The notes under the pieces are model-generated. The model was not told where the DNA came from and made no database searches. It saw only the letters and a program-made list of their open reading frames with translations. Of a stretch of 15,602 bases of DNA, positions 1 to 5,927 are shown one piece after another. Source of the DNA: an uncultured Flavobacteriaceae bacterium (GTDB lineage: Bacteria > Bacteroidota > Bacteroidia > Flavobacteriales > Flavobacteriaceae); the NCBI GenBank assembly GCA_913031655.1, contig CAJWFY010000021.1, forward strand, positions 1 to 15,602, written 5' to 3'. Position numbers and translations under genes: made by a program. Positions within the stretch are counted from its first letter, which is position 1. Each line of letters begins with the position of its first letter.

Positions 1-1
1 T

Positions 2-1045
2 TCAAATGGAGTTTATTATAAAGATTATTTTGATCAAAAAGCACAAGAATATGGTTTAAATACCACAACAAATGACAGTATTATTACAGATATAAATTCT
101 TATTCTTCAGCAACAAATACAGATATTACTTACAATAATAGCTATGGGTCTTGGGGAGATAGTCCAGATTCAGTGAATATTAAATTTAGAGATCGTAATT
201 TTATGGGAGCTTACTGGTCTAGTTTTTATAGTCCACATTATATGAATTCATGGTATATGAATCCATGGGGATATAACTCCTATAATCCTTTTTATTACCC
301 TTACGGAAACTATGGTAGATATAATTACTGGGATTACATATTTAATCCATATGGTTATGGACGTTATGGTGGTTATTATGATAGTATTTATTATTTGAAT
401 AATCATAGTAATAATTTTCGTAACAATGATAAGAGCACAGCCTACATGAACGGAAGAAGAATTAGCGGATCCGCTAATAGTAGAACTGATGTAGCTAACC
501 TAAATGGGAAATCAAGTACAAATGTTTCTGTTGGAAAAAGAGATGTTTCCAACTATAACGTAGGAAGAAATGAACTCGATTTAAATGACAATTCTAAAAA
601 TGATAAATCAACTTCTGACGAGGCTATTAAATCTAGAAATATAAACAGAGTTTACTATAGTTTAAAAAACCTAACTAATAATTCTAATGTAAGAGTTTAT
701 CAAAATAGAGGAGAAATTATTAATAAAGGAGATGGATCAAGTTCGAATAAAGGAACCAGAAATTACTCAAGACCATCTACTGAAAAATCAAATTTTCAAT
801 TAAAAAGAAGAAGTTATAACGGAGACTCTAACTCAAAAAGTAAGTCTTATAATATTTCTAGAAATAGTAACGATAATAAACCCCCTAGTAGTTCAAATAA
901 CGTATCTAGATCTAGCTCAAATTCTAGCAATAGTAGCAGTTCAAGATCTTCTTATTCTTCTCCAAATAGAAGTTCATCAAGTAGCTCTAGCTCTAGTAGT
1001 TCTTCTGGAAGATCATCTGCAGGTTCTTCAAAAGGAAGAAGATAG
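2..1045 (+). CDS. Tyr/Asn/Gly- and Ser-rich low-complexity protein, 5' end off window
   Basis: The reading frame is open from the first bases of the window, so the gene starts outside it. The GTG at 173 is only the first start-like codon in view and probably not the real start. About 347 residues are visible. The first ~60 are mixed and polar. Residues ~65-130 are very rich in Tyr, Asn, Gly and Trp (for example NPYGYGRYGGYY). A polar Asn/Ser/Lys/Arg stretch follows, and the last ~60 residues are Ser-rich with a run of 12 serines, ending in GRR. No catalytic motif, membrane segment or known domain is recognised. An OM barrel gene follows 11 nt downstream, so co-transcription and an envelope or surface location are likely but inferred. 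From memory, Ser-rich flavobacterial relatives next to FadL-like genes have been labelled vitellogenin-like; that label says nothing about function. The N-terminus, with any signal or lipoprotein peptide, is not visible. Confidence 0.8.
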   Translation, partial: SNGVYYKDYFDQKAQEYGLNTTTNDSIITDINSYSSATNTDITYNNSYGSWGDSPDSVNIKFRDRNFMGAYWSSFYSPHYMNSWYMNPWGYNSYNPFYYPYGNYGRYNYWDYIFNPYGYGRYGGYYDSIYYLNNHSNNFRNNDKSTAYMNGRRISGSANSRTDVANLNGKSSTNVSVGKRDVSNYNVGRNELDLNDNSKNDKSTSDEAIKSRNINRVYYSLKNLTNNSNVRVYQNRGEIINKGDGSSSNKGTRNYSRPSTEKSNFQLKRRSYNGDSNSKSKSYNISRNSNDNKPPSSSNNVSRSSSNSSNSSSSRSSYSSPNRSSSSSSSSSSSSGRSSAGSSKGRR

Positions 1046-1056
1046 AAGTTAGAGAT

Positions 1057-2562
1057 ATGGTTAAAAAACTATCAGTATTAATACTTGTTCTTTCATCTCT
1101 AACAACAAGTGCTCAAACTTTAAGTGAAATACTTAGTATTACTTTAGATAAGCCTTTTGGTACAGCAAGATATGAATCAATGGGAGGAGCATTCGGTTCT
1201 TTAGGAGGTGACCTTTCAAGTATTAATATAAACCCTGCTGGTGGAGCTGTATTTATAGACAACGAATATGGGTTTACAATGAGTGGGAGAAATACAAAAA
1301 ACAATACTCTATTTTTTAATAATAACGAAAAAAATAAAAATTTCAAATTTAATTTAAATCAAGGTGGTGGTATTTGGATTTTAAAAAATTTCGGTGGTGG
1401 GAATGTTAATCAAATTTCATTTGGATTTAACTTTCAAACAAGTAATTCATTTGAAGATGTTTTTGATTCAAAAGGAAGAAACCCAAAAAATTCAATTGAT
1501 AATTTTTTTTTAAATAACTCCTTCAGCCTTAGCCAATCAGAATTAGGAGTTGGTTCGGGTGAAAGCATTGCAAGTGTTTATAAATATCTGGGTGAAAACT
1601 ATGGTTATTATGCACAACAAGCTTTTTTAGGATACCAGTCATATATAATAAGTTATGACAATGACTCTAAAAACTTTTACTCATTGGTAGATAGTAGTGA
1701 AGGAGTTGATCAACAATACTACAGTGAATCCAAAGGATCAAATTCTAAGTATAATTATAATTTATCCATACAGTATAAAGAGAATTATTATTTTGGATTA
1801 AACATAAACATTCATTCTGTTTATAAAAGTGTTTTTACTAGGCATTTTGAAAGTAATTTTTCAGAAAAATCTCCTATAAAAAGTATTTTGTTTGAAAATA
1901 ATTTAATTACTCAGGGTGAGGGTTTTTCTTTACAACTAGGGACAATAGCAAAATTCAATTCGTTTAGACTAGGTCTTTCTTATCAAACACCAACTAGATA
2001 TATCCTTTGGGATGAAACATATCAATACATTGAAACAAGTTCTAAAGATTTAGACGGAAATGACTTCCAAGACAAAATTGATCCAAGAGTAACCAATAGA
2101 TACCCTGAATACAAGATATCATCTCCATCCATTTTAACAGCGAGTACTGCATTTGTTTTTGGAAAAATAGGCTTGATAAGTTTAGATATTGAAAGTAAAG
2201 ATTATTCGAAAATTAAATTAAAGCCAACAAAGGATTTTTCGTTTAATAACAATGAAATCAAGAATAAACTTTCCAGTACAATTGACTTTAGACTAGGGAC
2301 AGAATTCAGATTAAATAAAACAAGTTTAAGAGCTGGTTATCAGTTTTATGGTAGCCCTTACAAAAATTCTGAAATGATGGAAGATTACAGCACATTGGCT
2401 TTTGGTTTTGGATATGATTTTGGAGATACAGTTCTGAGTTTGTCTCATAAAATTTCTGAATCAAAAAGAAAACATCAATTATTTGATTCTGGATTAACAG
2501 ATTTAACTCAAATTGATTCTAATAGTTCATTTTCAACGCTTTCACTTATTTTTAAACTCTAA
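1057..2562 (+). CDS. OmpP1/FadL/TodX-family outer-membrane beta-barrel protein
   Basis: The 501-aa precursor starts with a clear signal peptide: two lysines, a hydrophobic stretch, and a likely cleavage near TSAQ at residues 17-20. The mature N-terminus carries the family pattern SMGGAFGSLGGD (41-52) and an NPAG motif (59-62), which in FadL-type proteins belongs to the N-terminal hatch region. The rest alternates polar and aromatic/hydrophobic residues as in beta-strands and ends in LSLIFKL, as expected for a barrel C-terminus. FadL relatives let hydrophobic compounds cross the outer membrane. The substrate here cannot be told from sequence, and Bacteroidota members are diverse (some are named hemin receptor without proof). 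The gene lies 11 nt after the Ser-rich gene, probably in the same transcript. The ATG at 1057 is chosen because the signal peptide begins there. Confidence 0.88.
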   Translation: MVKKLSVLILVLSSLTTSAQTLSEILSITLDKPFGTARYESMGGAFGSLGGDLSSININPAGGAVFIDNEYGFTMSGRNTKNNTLFFNNNEKNKNFKFNLNQGGGIWILKNFGGGNVNQISFGFNFQTSNSFEDVFDSKGRNPKNSIDNFFLNNSFSLSQSELGVGSGESIASVYKYLGENYGYYAQQAFLGYQSYIISYDNDSKNFYSLVDSSEGVDQQYYSESKGSNSKYNYNLSIQYKENYYFGLNINIHSVYKSVFTRHFESNFSEKSPIKSILFENNLITQGEGFSLQLGTIAKFNSFRLGLSYQTPTRYILWDETYQYIETSSKDLDGNDFQDKIDPRVTNRYPEYKISSPSILTASTAFVFGKIGLISLDIESKDYSKIKLKPTKDFSFNNNEIKNKLSSTIDFRLGTEFRLNKTSLRAGYQFYGSPYKNSEMMEDYSTLAFGFGYDFGDTVLSLSHKISESKRKHQLFDSGLTDLTQIDSNSSFSTLSLIFKL

Positions 2563-2600
2563 AAGTCATTTAATTCTACATATAATAACTAATCTTTATT

Positions 2601-2608
2601 TATCTTTA
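2601..2608 (+). promoter_or_regulatory. Possible -7 element for folE
   Basis: TATCTTTA lies 16 nt before the folE ATG and matches the Bacteroidota -7 consensus TAnnTTTG at all but the last base. The 62-nt gap after the barrel gene leaves room for a separate promoter. No TTG-like -33 element sits 19-20 nt upstream, so this is a weak call. Read-through from the upstream genes is an alternative. Confidence 0.3.
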
Positions 2609-2624
2609 CACTTGAAAATCTAAT

Positions 2625-3305
2625 ATGAAATACGATAAAATTTTTGAAGAACAACTAGACTTAATAGGAGACGATCACGTTTCTTCATCTGCAGATACTC
2701 CAATACGTGAAGATGCTTTTGAAATGTCTGATGAAGAAAAAATAAAACTTATTGAAAAAGATGTTCTTAATATTCTTGAAACGTTAGGAATGGATTTGAC
2801 AGACGACAGTTTAAAAGGAACACCTACTAGGGTGGCAAAAATGTTTGTTAATGAAATTTTTGGTGGACTAAAGCCTGAAAACCTTCCTAAATCATCAACA
2901 TTTGAAAATAAATACAACTATCAAGAAATGTTAGTTGAGAAAAATATTACAGTTTATTCTACTTGTGAACACCACTTACTTCCTATAGTAGGAAAAGCTC
3001 ATGTTGGATATTTTTCTAATGGGACTGTAATAGGTCTTTCAAAAATGAATAGAATTGTTGAATACTTCTCAAAAAGACCTCAAGTTCAAGAAAGATTAAC
3101 TATTCAAATAGTTAGAGCTCTTCAAGAAGCGCTTAAAACAGAAAATGTAGCATGTGTAATTGACGCTAAACATCTATGTGTTAATTCCAGAGGAATAAAA
3201 GATATAGACAGTAGTACAGTGACTGCTGAATTTGGAGGTAAATTTAAGGATAAAAGTGTCAAAAGAGAATTTTTAGATTATATTCGTAGCGAAAGTTCAC
3301 TATAA
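2625..3305 (+). CDS. folE: GTP cyclohydrolase I (FolE type IA)
   Basis: This cytosolic enzyme converts GTP to 7,8-dihydroneopterin triphosphate, the first step of folate/pterin synthesis and also a queuosine precursor route. At 226 aa it is a normal family length. The N-terminal ~35 residues are a variable acidic extension. The core shows GTPTRVAKMF (65-74), STCEHHLLP (112-120), GLSKMNRIV (137-145), KRPQVQERLT (150-159) and HLCVNSRGI (183-191). By alignment with the E. coli enzyme, C114, H117 and C185 are the zinc ligands, and H116 and H183 are active-site histidines; all are present, so the enzyme should be active. The gene lies 7 nt before cysS and is probably co-transcribed with it. The ATG at 2625 gives a complete N-terminus like that of flavobacterial homologues. 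Confidence 0.97.
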   Translation: MKYDKIFEEQLDLIGDDHVSSSADTPIREDAFEMSDEEKIKLIEKDVLNILETLGMDLTDDSLKGTPTRVAKMFVNEIFGGLKPENLPKSSTFENKYNYQEMLVEKNITVYSTCEHHLLPIVGKAHVGYFSNGTVIGLSKMNRIVEYFSKRPQVQERLTIQIVRALQEALKTENVACVIDAKHLCVNSRGIKDIDSSTVTAEFGGKFKDKSVKREFLDYIRSESSL

Positions 3306-3312
3306 TATAAAA

Positions 3313-4797
3313 ATGAAATCTGAATATTATAAAGATTTAAAAATACACAACTCACTCTCAGGTAAAAAAGATTTTTTTGTTCCAATAGATAATAATAATG
3401 TTGGAATGTATGTTTGCGGACCAACAGTATACAACAATGCACATCTTGGAAATTGCAGAACCTTTATTTCATTTGATTTAATTTACAGATACCTATCTCA
3501 TTTAGGCTACAAAGTAAGGTATGTAAGAAACTTAACAGATGTAGGTCATCTAGAAAATGAAGATGGTTCTGGCGAAGATAAAGTGGCAAAAAAGGCTCGA
3601 TTAGAAAATATTGAACCGATGGAGATAGTTCAAAAATACACATTAGATTTTCATAATATTTTAAAAAAATTAAATACAATTCCTCCAAATATTGAACCAA
3701 CAGCTTCAGGCCATATAATTGAACAAATTGATAGTATCAAGCAAATTATTGATGCTGGGTACGGCTACGAAAAAAATGGTTCTGTTTATTTTGATATTTT
3801 AAAATTCAATGAATCTAATACTTATGGAAAATTAAGTGGAAGAAAGATTGAAGATATGATGAACCAGTCTAGAGTATTAGACGGAGCTTCAGATAAAAAA
3901 AATCCTCAAGATTTTGCTTTATGGAAGAAAGCAGAAAAAAATCATATTATGTTTTGGAATTCACCATGGGGAAAAGGATTTCCCGGATGGCATCTAGAAT
4001 GTACTTCAATGAGTAAAAAATATTTAGGTGATTTTTTTGATATTCATGGGGGTGGATTAGACTTAAAATTTCCACATCATGATTGTGAGATAGCTCAATC
4101 GGAAGCTATTGATGGTAGTAATCCCGCTAAATATTGGATGCATACTAATATGTTAACATTGAACGGTAAAAAAATGTCGAAATCTATAGATAATTTTATT
4201 TTACCAAATGAAGTTTTTAGTGGAGACAATAAGATACTTAGTAAAGCTTTCAATCCAAATGTGGTTAAATTTTTTATTTACCAAGCTCACTACAGAAGCG
4301 TTTTAGATTTAAGTAATGATGCTTTATTAGCTTCTGAAAAAGGATTCAATAAACTTATCAGTGGATACAATTTAATTTCTAAACTAGCTAGTAATGAAAA
4401 AAAATCTGATTTCGATGTAGGTCTTTGGGTTACAAATTGTTATTCAAAAATGAATGATGATTTTAATACTCCAATGCTAATAGCAGAAATGTTTGACTGT
4501 ATAAGGTTCATTAATAGTGTAAATATTAAATCCAAAAACTTAAATAATTCTGACAAAGAGAAGCTGTCGGAAGTATTTAATAATTTCCTGTTTAATGTAT
4601 TGGGTTTTAATTTAGAAGATACCAATCAAACCAGAAATGACTCATCAGTTGAATTAATCAAATTACTTATTAAACTACGTAATCAAGCTAGAGTAAATAA
4701 GAATTTTGAATTATCTGATCAAATTAGAAATGATTTATTAGAACTGGGAATTAAGTTAAACGATGATAAAAACGATTCTTCATATAATTTGATTTAA
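3313..4797 (+). CDS. cysS: Cysteinyl-tRNA synthetase
   Basis: This class I aminoacyl-tRNA synthetase charges tRNA-Cys in the cytosol. It is 494 aa, a full-length member. The N-terminal CGPTVYNNAHLGN (35-47) holds the first zinc ligand C35 and the HIGH-equivalent HLGN. The other zinc ligands by family alignment are C230 (WHLECTS), H255 and E259 (FPHHDCEIAQ). KMSKS (287-291) is the second catalytic signature. A helical anticodon-binding C-terminal domain follows. The usual HHENE is HHDCE here; the ligand Glu is kept, and as far as I recall a Cys at that place is common in Bacteroidota. The stop codon shares one base with the yidD start (TAATG), which suggests translational coupling. The gene is downstream of folE in the same likely operon. 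Confidence 0.97.
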   Translation: MKSEYYKDLKIHNSLSGKKDFFVPIDNNNVGMYVCGPTVYNNAHLGNCRTFISFDLIYRYLSHLGYKVRYVRNLTDVGHLENEDGSGEDKVAKKARLENIEPMEIVQKYTLDFHNILKKLNTIPPNIEPTASGHIIEQIDSIKQIIDAGYGYEKNGSVYFDILKFNESNTYGKLSGRKIEDMMNQSRVLDGASDKKNPQDFALWKKAEKNHIMFWNSPWGKGFPGWHLECTSMSKKYLGDFFDIHGGGLDLKFPHHDCEIAQSEAIDGSNPAKYWMHTNMLTLNGKKMSKSIDNFILPNEVFSGDNKILSKAFNPNVVKFFIYQAHYRSVLDLSNDALLASEKGFNKLISGYNLISKLASNEKKSDFDVGLWVTNCYSKMNDDFNTPMLIAEMFDCIRFINSVNIKSKNLNNSDKEKLSEVFNNFLFNVLGFNLEDTNQTRNDSSVELIKLLIKLRNQARVNKNFELSDQIRNDLLELGIKLNDDKNDSSYNLI

Positions 4798-5018
4798 TGA
4801 AGAAAATACTTGTATTTCCTTTAATTATAATCATTAAATTTTATCAAATCTTAATTTCTCCAATACTACCCTCAAATTGTAGATATACGCCAACATGTTC
4901 AGAATATTTTAAATTGTGTTTACAAAAATTCGGAGTAGTGAAAGGAAGTGTTTTAGGAATTAAAAGAATTATTAAATGTAATCCATGGGGAGGAAAAGGA
5001 TTTGATCCTGTTCCATAA
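4797..5018 (+). CDS. yidD: YidD, membrane protein insertion efficiency factor
   Basis: This small 73-aa protein is associated with YidC/Sec-dependent insertion of inner-membrane proteins. An N-terminal hydrophobic or amphipathic segment (residues ~4-24) precedes the family signature CRYTPTCSEY (28-37). The conserved C-terminal block CNPWGGKGFDPVP (61-73) ends the protein, as in relatives. The three family cysteines C28, C34 and C61 are present. In many bacteria yidD sits beside rnpA and yidC; here it follows cysS with a one-base overlap and precedes lgt by 39 nt, which fits a membrane-biogenesis role. Its start is fixed by the overlap and the complete N-terminus. Confidence 0.95.
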   Translation: MKKILVFPLIIIIKFYQILISPILPSNCRYTPTCSEYFKLCLQKFGVVKGSVLGIKRIIKCNPWGGKGFDPVP

Positions 5019-5057
5019 AGATTACCTAGTTTTTATATATTTATTAAAAAATAAAAA

Positions 5058-5909
5058 ATGATATTATTAAAAATCGATTGGTCTCCTAGTGAAATATTTT
5101 TAAATTTAGGCCCATTGGCAATTCACTGGTACAGTGTTATGTTTATAATTGCTTTTTCGCTAGGTTATTATTTGATAAAAAATATATACATAAACGAAAA
5201 TAAATCAATAGATCTCATTGAACCTCTTTTTATATATATTGTTATGGGTACTTTAATAGGAGCCAGACTAGGTGAGGTTTTGTTTTATAACTGGGAGTAT
5301 TTTCAAAATAATTTAATTGAAATTTTTCTACCAATAAAAAGAGATATTAATGGTTCATTATTTTTCGGAATTATTGATGGTTGGAAGTTTGTTGGCTATA
5401 GAGGTTTAGCTAGTCATGGAGCTGCAGTTGGTATAATTATATCTATGTTTATCTATAAGTCAAAATTCAAATATGATTCCATTTTATGGATTTTTGACAG
5501 AATTGCAATTCCAATTGCTATTGGAGGAATGTTTGTTAGAATTGGGAACTTCTTCAATTCTGAAATAGTTGGTAATTACACAGAGTCGAACTTTGGAGTA
5601 GTCTTTTTAAACAGAGGAGAAATATTCCCTAGACACCCTGCTCAACTATATGAAGCATTTGGATATTTATTACTTTTTATAATTCTAAGGCAATTATATT
5701 GGAAAACTGATTTGAAAAATAAACAAGGATTTATATTCGGCCTTTTCTTGTCCGGTCTGTTTTCTATAAGAATATTAGTAGAATATGTAAAAGAAAGTCA
5801 AGGAGGCTATCTAGAAGAACTCTTTGGAGTATTAAGTACTGGCCAATGGTTGAGTATTCCGCTTATATTAACAGGATTTTTCTTTATGCTAAACAGTAAA
5901 AAAACTTAG
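5058..5909 (+). CDS. lgt: Prolipoprotein diacylglyceryl transferase
   Basis: This inner-membrane enzyme moves diacylglycerol from phosphatidylglycerol to the lipobox cysteine of prolipoproteins, the first step of lipoprotein maturation. At 283 aa with about seven hydrophobic segments it has the family size and topology. Signature blocks are RGLASHGAAVG (115-125), RIGNFFNSEIVG (161-172), RHPAQLYEA (192-200) and IRILVEYVKE (237-246). By comparison with E. coli Lgt, H120, R161 and R238 correspond to the essential H103, R143 and R239. The 39-nt gap after yidD is A/T-only-like and has no clear promoter, so read-through from the cysS-yidD transcript is likely. The gene ends 8 nt from the convergent secDF stop. 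Confidence 0.96.
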   Translation: MILLKIDWSPSEIFLNLGPLAIHWYSVMFIIAFSLGYYLIKNIYINENKSIDLIEPLFIYIVMGTLIGARLGEVLFYNWEYFQNNLIEIFLPIKRDINGSLFFGIIDGWKFVGYRGLASHGAAVGIIISMFIYKSKFKYDSILWIFDRIAIPIAIGGMFVRIGNFFNSEIVGNYTESNFGVVFLNRGEIFPRHPAQLYEAFGYLLLFIILRQLYWKTDLKNKQGFIFGLFLSGLFSIRILVEYVKESQGGYLEELFGVLSTGQWLSIPLILTGFFFMLNSKKT

Positions 5910-5927
5910 AGTCTAAATTACTTTTTT
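5898..5927. terminator. Possible weak bidirectional terminator between lgt and secDF
   Basis: The 8-nt convergent gap is flanked by A7 (5898-5904) and T6 (5922-5927), with the inverted repeat TTAGA-G-TCTAA (5906-5916) between them. Each strand therefore ends in a U-tract after a short A/U-rich fold. The stem is weak and has an internal mismatch, so efficiency is uncertain. Overlapping stop regions and antisense collision are an alternative way of ending transcription. Confidence 0.3.

Noticed and set aside
173..175. GTG at 173 as the start of the first gene
   Set aside because: The same frame is open to the left window edge and encodes similar Tyr/Asn-rich protein, so the GTG is internal and the gene is truncated by the window.
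4075..4089. Altered zinc-site motif HHDCE in CysRS as a loss or change of function
   Set aside because: The ligands C35, C230, H255 and E259 are all kept, and a Cys between the second His and the ligand Glu is, as far as I recall, usual for Bacteroidota enzymes.
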